Source of the DNA: Alphaproteobacteria bacterium
GTDB lineage: Bacteria > Pseudomonadota > Alphaproteobacteria > Rhizobiales > JAKIUO01
Assembly: GCA_024280895.1 (NCBI GenBank)
Contig: JAJRPI010000086.1
Span: 114,868 to 178,867, forward strand
Length of the DNA: 64,000 nucleotides
Reading direction: 5' to 3'
Shown here piece by piece: positions 30,196 through 40,752 of the stretch. A program made the position numbers and the translations under genes. The notes beneath the pieces were generated by a model, which saw nothing but the letters and a program-made list of their open reading frames with translations, was not told where the DNA came from and did not search any database. The stretch's first letter is position 1. Every line of letters starts with the position of its first letter.

Positions 30196-31161
30196 TTAAC
30201 TGGCGCCGGCACCAGATTTACGGCTCGCTGTACCACTCCAGTCGCGGGTGATATCGAGTCCCAGCAATATGGGAGAGGCAATAAAGATGGAAGAATAAGT
30301 ACCAACAACCACCCCCCAGATCATTGCAAAGGTAAACCCACGGATCACTTCACCGCCAAACACATAAAGGGCAAGCAAAGCCAGCAAGGGGGTAACAGAG
30401 GTCAAAATGGTACGTGACAAAGTCTGGTTGAGCGAGACGTCAAGAAGCTCTATCAGCGGCATTTTCTTGAATTTGCGCAAATTTTCGCGGATGCGGTCAA
30501 AAACCACTACCGTATCGTTCAAAGAATAGCCAACAATGGTCAAGATGGCCGCGACGATCGGCAAGCCAAATTCGATTTGCAAAAGGGAAAATATACCGAT
30601 GGTCATCAACACATCATGGACAAGCGCCGCCACAGCTCCAAGAGCAAACTGCCACTCAAATCGGAACCAGATATAGAGCAAAACCGCCATGATCGCCAAA
30701 AACACAGCTTCAATTCCTGATGCGATTAATTCGCCTTGCACCGTGGGACCAACAACTTCCGTGCTTCGGTAAATAACCCTGTCACCGAGCTGGTCCTTTA
30801 GTCTATTAAGAGCAAGTTGCTGAGCTTTATCGCCGCCAGGCTGGAGTTCTACACGAATCATCGCGCAACTATCATCTGCACAGGCGGACTGACCAGATAG
30901 ATCCTTGACAGATTGGATCTGTACATCACCAAGATTAAGAGCCCGTGATTGATTGCGCAACCACTTGATATCGATAGCACCGGTTTTGGATTTCACCTCG
31001 AGGATGGAACCACCACGAAAATCAATACCAAGATTAAGCCCTTGCGTAAAAAACAGCATCAACGAGGCAGCAACGCCTATGGTTGACAAAGCAATTGCGA
31101 TAAAGCGCCACGAAAGAAAAGGGATCTTCGTGTTATAGGGAATAAAATTAAAACCCTTCAT
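30196..31161 (-). CDS. secF: protein translocase subunit SecF
   Basis: GIDFRGGSILEV, GYSLNDTVVVFDRIREN. Confidence 0.97.
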   Translation of the reverse strand: MKGFNFIPYNTKIPFLSWRFIAIALSTIGVAASLMLFFTQGLNLGIDFRGGSILEVKSKTGAIDIKWLRNQSRALNLGDVQIQSVKDLSGQSACADDSCAMIRVELQPGGDKAQQLALNRLKDQLGDRVIYRSTEVVGPTVQGELIASGIEAVFLAIMAVLLYIWFRFEWQFALGAVAALVHDVLMTIGIFSLLQIEFGLPIVAAILTIVGYSLNDTVVVFDRIRENLRKFKKMPLIELLDVSLNQTLSRTILTSVTPLLALLALYVFGGEVIRGFTFAMIWGVVVGTYSSIFIASPILLGLDITRDWSGTASRKSGAGAS

Positions 31162-31261
31162 TATGTCACCTTGCTCCCATTATTCGCCAGACCGGCCTAA
31201 GCTGCATCTGGATAAGGCCAATGGCCTCGATATTTCAATAATTTCACGAACTGATCCGCCT

Positions 31262-32920
31262 CTATATAGGCAATACCAGTCCTTTCGATTTCTTTTTGTG
31301 CAGCCAGAATGTGATAATCAACCGCGTCAGCACAAAAGCGGTAAAAACCGATGTCAAAATGCCGATTGATAGCGTAACGGCAAAGCCACGCACTGGACCA
31401 GATCCCATAATAAACAATATAAATGCTGCAATAAACGTCGTGATATTGGCGTCTAATATAGTGCCTAAAGCACGAGAATAGCCTGTATCGATTGCATTGA
31501 TTGCCGTCTTGCCCGCTCGTAATTCTTCCTTGATGCGCTCATAAATAAGCACGTTGGCATCCACCGCCATACCAACGGTGAGAACAATCCCGGCGATACC
31601 CGGCAATGTCAAAGTGGCCTGCATAATTGATAAAACGGCTACCAGCATAAACAGATTGACGAGCAAGGCCACGACGGCAAAGGCACCAAACAATCCATAA
31701 ACAATCAAGGTAAAAGCGATCACACCAGCCAAGCCGATCATTGAAGCCAATTTACCAGCCGCAACACTATCGGCACCAAGAGAGGCTCCAACCGAGCGCT
31801 CTTCAATGATCGACAAGGTCGCTGGCAAGGCGCCAGAGCGCAGCAGGATTGACAGCTCATTGACACCATCAATGGTAAAATTGCCAGAGATCTGGCCACT
31901 GCCACCCAAAATAGGCTCCCGAATAACCGGTGCCGATATGACATGCACGTCGCGCTTATTGGTCAACTCGTCAATGCCATTATCAATGACAATCGCGAAC
32001 GGCTCTCCAACATGTGACTTGGTATATTTGCCAAAGCGCCGCGCGCCGGCTGAATTAAAGCGAAAGCTGACAATGGGTTCATTGGTTTGCTGATCAAAAC
32101 CAGGCTGTGCATCAACAAGGTCTTCACCAGCGACAATCGGGCGCTTGACCAGCAAATAGGCTGTGGCGAAGCTATCTGTTGGATCGGCATCAACGATAAC
32201 GGTTCCAGCCGGGCGACCTGTGCGCCGTGCTTCTTCGGCCGTTTTATCAGTGCGCACCTGATGAAAGGACAGCTTGCCGGTTTTACCGATCAGCTCCTTT
32301 AGTTTCTTTGGATCATCAAATCCTGGCACTTGCACAAGTATCCGCGTGCGGCCCTGACGCTGGATGTTGGGTTCTGTGGTACCCAATTGGTCAATACGGC
32401 GTCTGATGGTTTCAATAGAGGTGCCAATGGCGCTGTCAATACGTTGGTTAAGGGCCTCAACGGTCGGCTTTAGAATTATGATGCCATTTTCAGCGCGTTC
32501 CACTACCAGGTCAGCTGTGGCAGCTCCGGTAAATACATTGCCCTGCAAATTTTGAATAAGGCTTTTTAATAATGTTAAAGCGCCATCATACTGCTCTGGC
32601 TTTCTGATGCGAACCTGCACGACGCCCTGAGCCTTTTTAGTGACCATGTTTGAATAGGCAATACGCGGCCGTGCCGCACGCAATTTAGACAGGGCATCAC
32701 CGCGAATAGTGTCGAGCCACGATTCCTTGATTTCATTGGAGTTCATCTCCAATAAAAGATGCGATCCACCTTGAAGATCAAGGCCGAGATGAAGGCTCTT
32801 GTTAGGGAGCGGGTCAGACCAGCTTTGCATCTTGGAAACAAGGTTTGGCATGGCATAGGCGATACCTAGCACTGACAATAACAAGATCATTATTGTTTGC
32901 CATCTGGAGAAATGAAGCAT
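31262..32920 (-). CDS. secD: protein translocase subunit SecD
   Basis: LGLDLQGGSHLLLE, GMAVDANVLIYERIKEELR. Confidence 0.97.
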   Translation of the reverse strand: MLHFSRWQTIMILLLSVLGIAYAMPNLVSKMQSWSDPLPNKSLHLGLDLQGGSHLLLEMNSNEIKESWLDTIRGDALSKLRAARPRIAYSNMVTKKAQGVVQVRIRKPEQYDGALTLLKSLIQNLQGNVFTGAATADLVVERAENGIIILKPTVEALNQRIDSAIGTSIETIRRRIDQLGTTEPNIQRQGRTRILVQVPGFDDPKKLKELIGKTGKLSFHQVRTDKTAEEARRTGRPAGTVIVDADPTDSFATAYLLVKRPIVAGEDLVDAQPGFDQQTNEPIVSFRFNSAGARRFGKYTKSHVGEPFAIVIDNGIDELTNKRDVHVISAPVIREPILGGSGQISGNFTIDGVNELSILLRSGALPATLSIIEERSVGASLGADSVAAGKLASMIGLAGVIAFTLIVYGLFGAFAVVALLVNLFMLVAVLSIMQATLTLPGIAGIVLTVGMAVDANVLIYERIKEELRAGKTAINAIDTGYSRALGTILDANITTFIAAFILFIMGSGPVRGFAVTLSIGILTSVFTAFVLTRLIITFWLHKKKSKGLVLPI

Positions 32921-33001
32921 AGTCCGTATGTCCCAATAATTTCAGTTCTAGCAACGATCAGTCAATCACGTCGTCAACAATTAAAAGGCTGCGCCAGCGA
33001 G

Positions 33002-33334
33002 CTAACTTTTGTCGTCAACCGGTTTTCCCTTGGTGCGCACCTCAGAAATCGTGCCACGCACGACTTTTACGCGCACATCACTTGCCAGTTCAACAAGCAG
33101 ATCATTGTCATTGGTGATTTTCACGACCTTGCCGATCAGACCACCAGCGGTTACCACCGTATCTCCTCTGGAGAGTGCGTTGACCATTTCCTGATGCTGC
33201 TTGATCCTCTTTTGTTGAGGACGGATAATCAAGAAATACATGATTGCAAAAATGGCAATGAATGGCAGGATCTGCAACATTGCATTGCCTCCTCCTCCGC
33301 CAGCTGCTTGCGCATATGCGGGAGTAATGAACAT
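33002..33334 (-). CDS. yajC: preprotein translocase subunit YajC
   Basis: YFLIIRPQQKRIKQHQEMVNALSRGDTVVTAGGLIGKV. Confidence 0.97.
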   Translation of the reverse strand: MFITPAYAQAAGGGGGNAMLQILPFIAIFAIMYFLIIRPQQKRIKQHQEMVNALSRGDTVVTAGGLIGKVVKITNDNDLLVELASDVRVKVVRGTISEVRTKGKPVDDKS

Positions 33335-33445
33335 GGTAGGTCCCCATTTCGTCTAGGTCTAATTTCAAATTGCTCAGCAAAAGCCTTCATGACACGGCTT
33401 TTGACAGATGTCACGCTTGTATTTTACCAAATATGACTATACTGC

Positions 33446-34345
33446 ATGCAAAAGCAGCTCAACCCCCTATGGATATACGCGCCCATGAGTGATTCCGCCG
33501 ATATTATGCCGCTCCTCGAGAGAATAGCAAAAGCGTTGGAGCGCTTCCATCCACCGCTCAATAATTCTCCCTCGCTCGCCGCCAATGAGGCATATGTCTG
33601 GGAACCAGAAAATATGCGTTTCGAGCCTATTGATCAAGTAAATGTGCTTGATCTGTCGCTTCTTCAAGGGATCGAACAGCAAAAATCCACACTTCTCGCC
33701 AACAGCTTGCAATTTGCCAACGGCTTTGCCGCCAATAATGCCCTATTATGGGGTGCCAGAGGCATGGGCAAAAGCTCGCTGATCAAATCAATCCATAAAG
33801 CTGTCACTGATCAGGGCCTGCCCCTAAAGCTCATTGAGATCCACCGCGAAGATATTGATAGCCTGCCGCAATGCTTACAATTGATCAAAGCCTGCGACCA
33901 TCGGATCATTCTGTTTTGCGATGATCTGTCTTTTGAACCAAATGATGCCAGCTACAAGAGTCTCAAAGCAGTATTGGAAGGTGGACTTGCAGGACGGCCG
34001 GAAAATACACTGTTTTATGCCACCTCAAACAGACGCCATTTAATGCCACGGGACATGATGGAAAACGAGAGATCTACGGCCATCAACCCGTCTGAAGCAG
34101 TGGAAGAAAAAATCGCGCTGTCCGACCGCTTTGGTTTATGGGTTGGATTTCATAATTGTTCGCAAAAAACCTATCTGGAAATGATTGAGCAATATGTGAA
34201 ATACTACCATCTTGATATTGATAAGCCCTCCCTCAAATCAACAGCGATTGAATGGTCCGCCACACGCGGCTCACGTTCGGGGCGCGTCGCCTGGCAGTTC
34301 ATTCAAGACCTTGCGGGGCGCCAAAAAAAGCGGCTTGGAAATTGA
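33446..34345 (+). CDS. ATP-binding protein, DUF815 family (AAA-like)
   Basis: ALLWGARGMGKSSLIKSIH, RIILFCDDLSFEPNDASYKSLKAVLEGGL, ATSNRRHLMPRDM; start may be at MSDSADIM (33485). Confidence 0.92.
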   Translation: MQKQLNPLWIYAPMSDSADIMPLLERIAKALERFHPPLNNSPSLAANEAYVWEPENMRFEPIDQVNVLDLSLLQGIEQQKSTLLANSLQFANGFAANNALLWGARGMGKSSLIKSIHKAVTDQGLPLKLIEIHREDIDSLPQCLQLIKACDHRIILFCDDLSFEPNDASYKSLKAVLEGGLAGRPENTLFYATSNRRHLMPRDMMENERSTAINPSEAVEEKIALSDRFGLWVGFHNCSQKTYLEMIEQYVKYYHLDIDKPSLKSTAIEWSATRGSRSGRVAWQFIQDLAGRQKKRLGN

Positions 34346-34355
34346 ATTCCAAGCC
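34332..34355 (-). terminator. intrinsic terminator for the M23 gene, embedded in the DUF815 3' end
   Basis: GGCTTGGAA-ttcaat-TTCCAAGCC on minus followed by GCTTTTTTT. Confidence 0.8.
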
Positions 34356-34394
34356 ACTTCTAAACTTCTTCCATGTTTGGTCGCTGACGACAGA

Positions 34395-35945
34395 TCAGGT
34401 GCCCGCCATGAATTTGGTTGGATCAACAGGTTTAGAACCCTTGCGAAGTTCAAAATGAACCTGCGGCACTTCCACCGAACCGCTGGTACCAGCACGCGCT
34501 ATGATCTGTCCGCGCTTGATTTTCTCACCGCGCTTGACCATTAGCTTGTCATTGTGAGCATAAGCACTCACCCAGTCATTGGAATGGCGTATGAGCACGA
34601 GATTGCCATATCCCTCCAGCTCGCTCCCAGCATAAGCAACAATACCAGATTCGGCAGCTTTTACCTTCGTGCCGTTAGGCACCGCAAGATTGATTCCATC
34701 ATTGTGGGTGCCATCAGTGCGTGGACCAAACTTACCAATAATGCGCCCCCGTACAGGCCATCTAAATGCTGTGCTGACAGCGCCCTTTTTAATCGACTTC
34801 TTCATTGCAACGGATTGCTGCTTCCTACCCACTGTTGAAGGGGCTTTTTTAGAAGCACGAAGATTGATTGCCTGGGTTTTTACTTTCCGGACTTTAAGGT
34901 CTGATGGGCGTTTTGACGATCGCTTGACCATCTGATGTACTTTGCGCACCGGATTTGCCCGTGTTGGCAAGATCAGCACCTCGCCAGCCCGAATACTGCC
35001 TGGATCAGTGATGCCGTTCACATCAGCAAGCTGCGCACTGCTGACTCCGTGTTTTTTGGCAATGTTGTGGAAGCTTTCACCGGGGCGTACCGTGTAAGTT
35101 CCGCTAGTGCGCGCTTTCACTCTTGTTGCAGCCACTGCTTGATGAGTGCGCACGCTCTTCTGCTTTGCTCCACCTGGCACTTTAAGTCGTTGTCCGGCAG
35201 TCAAATTTGAATCGGCCAAGCCGTTTAGCTCCATGAGCTCCACAACAGAGACATTGTAACGACGACCAATTGAATACAGCGTGTCGCCGCTTGAAACCGT
35301 CACATCTGCTGAACCATCACGCGCAGCATTCTTAACCCTCATTGGCCGATTGTTAGTGCCACTGATGTTACTCTCATGATTGCGGCCCACACTTGGCTTG
35401 ATTTTTGGTTGCGAATTATAATCATAACCGCGCGGTTCAGAAGGCAGGAAGGAGCGCTTGGCTTCAACAATGGGTTTCATCGGCGCGGCATTATAGCTTG
35501 AAGGTTGGCCAGTAGCCGATTTCACATTGCGAGAAACTTGATCACCGACATTTGATACGGGTGCCCTATTGACCGCACCATAACGAGCTGCACGCACTTC
35601 AGGAGCAGCCGTTTGGGGAGGCAGATAAGAACTGCGTGTATTATAATTTGTCGAAGTTCCAGCCACGGAGCTGGCACCACGGTCATTTTCAAATCCCGCC
35701 AAACCACTATCGTTTGAATATCGTGTGAGATTATTGGCCTTTGGATCAATCGTGGGAGCCAGCGGCAAAGACGAAGTGGAAGCGTTGTTGTCATCCGTGG
35801 AAGATAGACCAAACATTGGAAAATCGAATCGCGACACACCGCTGCTGCAGGATGCGAGAAACATCGATCCCAACATGATCGATAAAACAGGAATGACGCG
35901 GTTTTGTACTAACTCTTTAAACATGAGACTGTCCATTTTACTCAC
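34395..35945 (-). CDS. LysM/M23 peptidoglycan endopeptidase lipoprotein (NlpD/DipM-like)
   Basis: Lipobox LASC, two LysM repeats (VSSGDTLYSIGRRYNVSVVELMELNGL; VRPGESFHNIAKKHGVSSAQLADVNGI), M23 domain GKFGPRTDGTHNDGINLAVPNGT...VHFELRKGSKPVDP. Confidence 0.93.
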   Translation of the reverse strand: MSKMDSLMFKELVQNRVIPVLSIMLGSMFLASCSSGVSRFDFPMFGLSSTDDNNASTSSLPLAPTIDPKANNLTRYSNDSGLAGFENDRGASSVAGTSTNYNTRSSYLPPQTAAPEVRAARYGAVNRAPVSNVGDQVSRNVKSATGQPSSYNAAPMKPIVEAKRSFLPSEPRGYDYNSQPKIKPSVGRNHESNISGTNNRPMRVKNAARDGSADVTVSSGDTLYSIGRRYNVSVVELMELNGLADSNLTAGQRLKVPGGAKQKSVRTHQAVAATRVKARTSGTYTVRPGESFHNIAKKHGVSSAQLADVNGITDPGSIRAGEVLILPTRANPVRKVHQMVKRSSKRPSDLKVRKVKTQAINLRASKKAPSTVGRKQQSVAMKKSIKKGAVSTAFRWPVRGRIIGKFGPRTDGTHNDGINLAVPNGTKVKAAESGIVAYAGSELEGYGNLVLIRHSNDWVSAYAHNDKLMVKRGEKIKRGQIIARAGTSGSVEVPQVHFELRKGSKPVDPTKFMAGT

Positions 35946-35977
35946 CTATAACAGAGTTAAATTTAGGCGATTAAACA

Positions 35978-35992
35978 TTAACGGCACGTTAA
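35978..35992. promoter_or_regulatory. CtrA-type binding site candidate
   Basis: TTAA-CGGCACG-TTAA (perfect TTAA-N7-TTAA) in a TTAA-rich region upstream of the M23 gene. Confidence 0.5.
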
Positions 35993-36129
35993 TAGAATCG
36001 CTTAAGAAAAAATATTCGTGAATTGCTCATACGCATTAATGACATAAAGTATGAATTGCTTGTGGCACAGGCAGGGCGCAAATCGGGCGATTTTGTGAGG
36101 CCTAGAGATTATACACACCAGATAGGTGC

Positions 36130-36783
36130 CTAACCCATATCTTCGTTGTGCCGTACCAGCGGCACAAAACGCACAGGCAAAGTCTGCTCACGCTCAAAGC
36201 CTTTATTTGTGCGCTCGACAATGGTGATTTTCTGGCTGTCGCGACGATCCCCAACCGGCATCACCAATCGGCCACCAAAAGCCAATTGTCCAATCAATGG
36301 TGGGGGGATTTCTGGGGCGGCTGCCGTCACAATTATGCGGTCGAACGGAGCCTGTTCTGGCCAACCATCAAAGCCATCACCTACTTTGGTGACGATATTG
36401 TCGAGCTCAAGTTCATCAAACTTATGCTGCGCGACGGCCTGCAATTCCCGGTGGGATTCAATCGTAAACACCCGCCGTCCCAAATGAGACAATACGGCCG
36501 TTTGGTACCCCGAACCGGTGCCTATCTCCAATATTTTATGTGTTTTATCGACCCCAAGCATTTCGCTCATATAAGCAACAATGTAAGGCTGCGATATTGT
36601 TTGTCCGCAATCAATTGGCAGTGCTATGTCGTAATAAGCCTGTTCTTTGAACGCTGGATGGGTGAAATATTCTCGCGGTACGAGCTCCATCGCCCGCAAT
36701 ATTTCAATATCGCCAATCCCTTTTTTGCGCAGGGCCATGACAAGAGAAACCTGATCATTGACACCAATGGCATTTATCATCAT
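36130..36783 (-). CDS. pcm: protein-L-isoaspartate O-methyltransferase
   Basis: ILEIGTGSGYQTAVLSHL, DRIIVTAAAPEIPPPLIGQL. Confidence 0.95.
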   Translation of the reverse strand: MMINAIGVNDQVSLVMALRKKGIGDIEILRAMELVPREYFTHPAFKEQAYYDIALPIDCGQTISQPYIVAYMSEMLGVDKTHKILEIGTGSGYQTAVLSHLGRRVFTIESHRELQAVAQHKFDELELDNIVTKVGDGFDGWPEQAPFDRIIVTAAAPEIPPPLIGQLAFGGRLVMPVGDRRDSQKITIVERTNKGFEREQTLPVRFVPLVRHNEDMG

Positions 36784-36889
36784 TCGCTCTTTTGCTAATT
36801 TCCCAGTTTGACCGCCAAACTATATGCCTCTATTGGCTCACAGACAATAGTGGCAAAGACGGGGCTAAATAGCAAAAAACAAAAGCCAC

Positions 36890-37666
36890 CTATTCTTCGA
36901 GTTTGTTATGAAGAGACTGACAGGTCTCGTAATGCGTTAGATCCAGGTGCATTGGCGTCACGGATATTCGTTGGGAATGAATTGCGCCAAGGTCTGATCC
37001 CAGAGGGGGGTTTTTGGTGTTTCGTTTATATTGCAACCAGTAATAGGGAGCGCCGTGCATGTCTTCGCGGCGCAAGAATTTAAGCGAAATATTGGGATCT
37101 GCATAGCCCTGATTGGTGACTTCGATGCCCTTCACCTCATCAGGGTTGCAATTAGGAAAGTTGACATTAATGAGCACACGAGGCGGCCAACCTGCTGCCA
37201 ATAGTTTCTTGATCGTTTTAGCGCCGTGAGTTGCAGCTGTGTCCCATTTTATTTCTTTCTCACCATCACCACCTCCGCCATAACCAGCCTGTGACAGGGC
37301 AATTGAAGGGATGCCGAGCAATGTGCCCTCCATGGCTCCAGCGATGGTGCCCGAATAGGTCGCATCATCCGAGGTATTTTGTCCTCGATTGACCCCTGAT
37401 AATATCAGATCTGGCTTTTGATCACCCAATAGTTCCAGAACGCCGATCAACACGCAATCCGTGGGGGTGCCAGCAATGGCCATTTTGCGATCGTGCAGAT
37501 AGCGCACCCTCAGGGGATCATGCAGGGTCAAGGAATGAGAGACACCGCTTTGATTGGTCTCGGGTGCAACGATCCAGATATCGTCACTGAGCTCATCAGC
37601 AATTTGTTTTAAAATATCAAGGCCGGGCGCGTGGATGCCATCGTCATTTGTCAAAAGAATGCGCAT
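36890..37666 (-). CDS. surE: 5'-nucleotidase SurE
   Basis: [43 protein letters not shown]. Confidence 0.97.
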   Translation of the reverse strand: MRILLTNDDGIHAPGLDILKQIADELSDDIWIVAPETNQSGVSHSLTLHDPLRVRYLHDRKMAIAGTPTDCVLIGVLELLGDQKPDLILSGVNRGQNTSDDATYSGTIAGAMEGTLLGIPSIALSQAGYGGGGDGEKEIKWDTAATHGAKTIKKLLAAGWPPRVLINVNFPNCNPDEVKGIEVTNQGYADPNISLKFLRREDMHGAPYYWLQYKRNTKNPPLGSDLGAIHSQRISVTPMHLDLTHYETCQSLHNKLEE

Positions 37667-38946
37667 TATTTGACGCCAATCTTTTCTAAGCCATTCATAT
37701 AGGGGCGCAAGGCATCAGGGACCAAAACGCTCCCATCGGCCTGCTGATAGTTTTCAAGCACCGCCACCAGCGTACGCCCAACGGCCAGCCCGGAGCCGTT
37801 CAGCGTATGAACAAAACCGATCTGCTTTTCGCCCTCCCCCCGATAGCGCGCATTCATGCGGCGCGACTGAAAATCCCCGCAAACAGATATGCTGGAAATT
37901 TCTCGATAAGTATTTTGTCCCGGCAACCAGACCTCCAGGTCAAAGGTGCGGCGTGCCGCAAAACCCATATCCCCTGTGCATAACAGCATAACACGGTAGG
38001 GTAGCCCAAGACGTTTGAGCACCTCTTGGGCGCATTTTGTCATGTGTTCATGCTCAGCATCGGATTTGTCGGGATGCGCGATCGAGATCATTTCAACTTT
38101 TGAAAACTGATGTTGGCGGATCATGCCGCGCGTATCCCTGCCCGCCGATCCAGCTTCAGAGCGAAAACAAGATGTATGGGCTGTAAAGCGCAAGGGCAAT
38201 TGATGCTCTTCCACGATATGTTCACGGACCAGATTGGCAAGCGGCACTTCTCCCGTGGGGATCAGCCAATAGCCATCGACAGTGCGAAACAAATCCTCGG
38301 CAAATTTTGGCAGCTGGGCTGTGCCAAAAACGGCGTCGTCGCGTACAAGCAACGGTACATTAATTTCTTCATAGCCATGCTCAGTGGTGTGCAAGTCTAG
38401 CATAAGGGCCGCCAGCGCGCGCTCAAGCCGCGCGAGTTCACCACGCAAAATGACGAATCTTGAGCCGGACATTTTGGCTGCGAGATCAAAATCCATTTGT
38501 CCCAGAGCTTCGCCAATTTCAAAATGTTGTTTGGGCTCAAAGTCAAAAGTCGGAAGCTCCCCTTGCGTACTCACAAGCTGGTTATCCTCTTCGCCGCCCC
38601 CTTTGGGGACATCGCTAAACGGAATATTGGGGATCGCGGCTAAAATATCGCTTATTTCATTATTCAGGCGGCGCTCTGTTTCTTCGCCAGAACGGATAAG
38701 ATCTTTTTGATCAGCAACCTCGTCAATCAGTTTTTGTGCCAGTTTTTCATCGCCAGAGCCCTTGGCTTTGCCGATTTGCTTGGCGGCTTCATTACGTTTG
38801 CCTTGCGCTTCTTGTAGCTCGGCAATCGCATTGCGACGCTCAAAATCCAGTGCCACGATTTCCTTGGCATGGGGTTCCAGCCCCCTAAGCGCCAAACCGG
38901 CATCAAATACTTGCGGATTTTTACGGATCCATTTTATATCAAACAA
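37666..38946 (-). CDS. serS: seryl-tRNA synthetase
   Basis: [18 protein letters not shown], class II motifs [25 protein letters not shown] and [24 protein letters not shown]. Confidence 0.98.
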   Translation of the reverse strand: MFDIKWIRKNPQVFDAGLALRGLEPHAKEIVALDFERRNAIAELQEAQGKRNEAAKQIGKAKGSGDEKLAQKLIDEVADQKDLIRSGEETERRLNNEISDILAAIPNIPFSDVPKGGGEEDNQLVSTQGELPTFDFEPKQHFEIGEALGQMDFDLAAKMSGSRFVILRGELARLERALAALMLDLHTTEHGYEEINVPLLVRDDAVFGTAQLPKFAEDLFRTVDGYWLIPTGEVPLANLVREHIVEEHQLPLRFTAHTSCFRSEAGSAGRDTRGMIRQHQFSKVEMISIAHPDKSDAEHEHMTKCAQEVLKRLGLPYRVMLLCTGDMGFAARRTFDLEVWLPGQNTYREISSISVCGDFQSRRMNARYRGEGEKQIGFVHTLNGSGLAVGRTLVAVLENYQQADGSVLVPDALRPYMNGLEKIGVK

Positions 38947-39046
38947 GGGGAATTCTCGCTCTATATGAGGTCATATTGATTGCGATAGTGATAGTCTGAT
39001 TGCAACGAAGCAGCAAGAACTTGCACGATTAAATCAACCGCGTCGA

Positions 39047-39880
39047 TCAATCGTCAACAACCTCGTCGTCTGGATCATCGTCTGCCTCTTTTTCTGCACG
39101 CTTTTTTTCCACAAGCTGAACTGCCAAAATTGACAGCTCATACAGTGCCAGAGTGGGGATAGCCAGACCTGTCTGGGTGATGAGGTCAGGAGGTGTCGAA
39201 AAGGCAGCCATGGCAAAAACACCAACAACAGCAAACTTTCGTTTAGCGCGCAATGTCTCAGCAGTGACAAGTCCAGCGCGCCCCATCAAGGTGAGAATGA
39301 CAGGCATCTGAAAACTCATGCCAAAGGCCAGTATGAGCAACATGATGAAGCTTAGATATTCACTGACTTTGAAAAAATCTTTTATCAGCGCTCTGCCCGT
39401 ATCAGGATCAACTGGCCCCGTTGCAGCTTGTGCAAGAAAAAACGCCATGGCCAGCGGCATAATGAGGAAATAGACCAGCGCGGCTCCCATCACGAACAGG
39501 ACCGGCGTGGCAATCAGGTAGGGAATGAATGAATTACGCTCATTTTTATAAAGGCCTGGCGCGACAAACATATAGACCTGCGAAGCGATCAGCGGAAAGG
39601 CCATAAACATGGCGCCAAACAAGGCAAGCTTTAGCTTCGTGAAAAAATATTCAGGCGGGGAAGTGTAAATCATCTGTAATTTTGAATAGCCACCAGCCGC
39701 AGAAGCAGCGGGCCAAAGCAATATGCGAAACAGCTCATCGGAAAAGTAAAAACAGATCAAAAACGCCACAGTAATCCCGGCAATCGCCCAGATCAGCCGC
39801 TGACGAAGCTCGATCAAATGCGAGATCAACGGTGCTTTGCTGTCGTCAACAGCATCCATATCAGTTTGAAGATCGCTCAC
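39047..39880 (-). CDS. tatC: Sec-independent translocase TatC (GTG start)
   Basis: [53 protein letters not shown]. Confidence 0.97.
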   Translation of the reverse strand: MSDLQTDMDAVDDSKAPLISHLIELRQRLIWAIAGITVAFLICFYFSDELFRILLWPAASAAGGYSKLQMIYTSPPEYFFTKLKLALFGAMFMAFPLIASQVYMFVAPGLYKNERNSFIPYLIATPVLFVMGAALVYFLIMPLAMAFFLAQAATGPVDPDTGRALIKDFFKVSEYLSFIMLLILAFGMSFQMPVILTLMGRAGLVTAETLRAKRKFAVVGVFAMAAFSTPPDLITQTGLAIPTLALYELSILAVQLVEKKRAEKEADDDPDDEVVDD

Positions 39881-39883
39881 AGA

Positions 39884-40333
39884 TCAGGTTCCACTCTGTT
39901 TAGCCAGAACCACATCATTATCCTGCGTTCCGCTTGATGTTTCTTTTTCACTATCAGCTTCAGGAGCAGAATCAAGCCCCTCCAGACCGCTTTCACGAAG
40001 CGCTTTTTGGGTGGCAGTTTCATTTTCCAGGTCGTCTTGTTCTTTATCAAGGATATCCTGATTATGTTCCTCAAAATCAATAAGGTCTTCTTCCCCAAAC
40101 GGATCATCGTCCAGATTTTCGGAAACCCCGTCAATACTCTCTTGAATATCTTCCATTGGTTCCTTGATCGCTTCATCGACCTGCGAGCGAAAATCGCTGG
40201 CAATGCTTTTCACCTGCTTGACATAGCGCCCAATGGTTCGCAGGAGCGAGGGCAACTCTTCAGGCCCGACGACAATGATTACAAGCACTGCCAGCAGCAT
40301 CAATTCACTGAATCCGATACCAATATCAAACAT
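39884..40333 (-). CDS. tatB: Sec-independent translocase TatB
   Basis: MFDIGIGFSELMLLAVLVIIVVGPEELPSLLRTIG, between tatA and tatC. Confidence 0.95.
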   Translation of the reverse strand: MFDIGIGFSELMLLAVLVIIVVGPEELPSLLRTIGRYVKQVKSIASDFRSQVDEAIKEPMEDIQESIDGVSENLDDDPFGEEDLIDFEEHNQDILDKEQDDLENETATQKALRESGLEGLDSAPEADSEKETSSGTQDNDVVLAKQSGT

Positions 40334-40392
40334 GAAAATCCCTATGGGTGATGAAATGGCTGTTCAATCAAGACCAACCGACGCAAGGTTAT

Positions 40393-40620
40393 TTAACTAG
40401 CCTTACTTTCTTCTTTGCTGGCGTCTGTCGCAGCTTTTGCTTCATGTTCGATCGTACGAGAGGTCTTGTCAGATGCTTCTTCCACATCATCTGCCATGCC
40501 TTTTTTGAAGCTCTTGATACCCTTGGCAACGTCGCCCATCATTTCTGATATTTTCCCGCGTCCAAACAGCAATATACCCAAAATAACAACAACGAGTATT
40601 TGTGGCCAACCTAAACCCAT
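40393..40620 (-). CDS. tatA: Sec-independent translocase TatA
   Basis: [42 protein letters not shown]. Confidence 0.95.
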   Translation of the reverse strand: MGLGWPQILVVVILGILLFGRGKISEMMGDVAKGIKSFKKGMADDVEEASDKTSRTIEHEAKAATDASKEESKAS

Positions 40621-40752
40621 GCACTTATCTCCTTGCATGTGAGCCTTTTGATGAAAAGGCGTGAAAAACTATTATCTACCAGTCAATATTGCAAAAACAA
40701 TGGCCAGCCGCAAGCATAGCGGCAAAAAAGGCTAAACAGCACTCCCTGCCCC

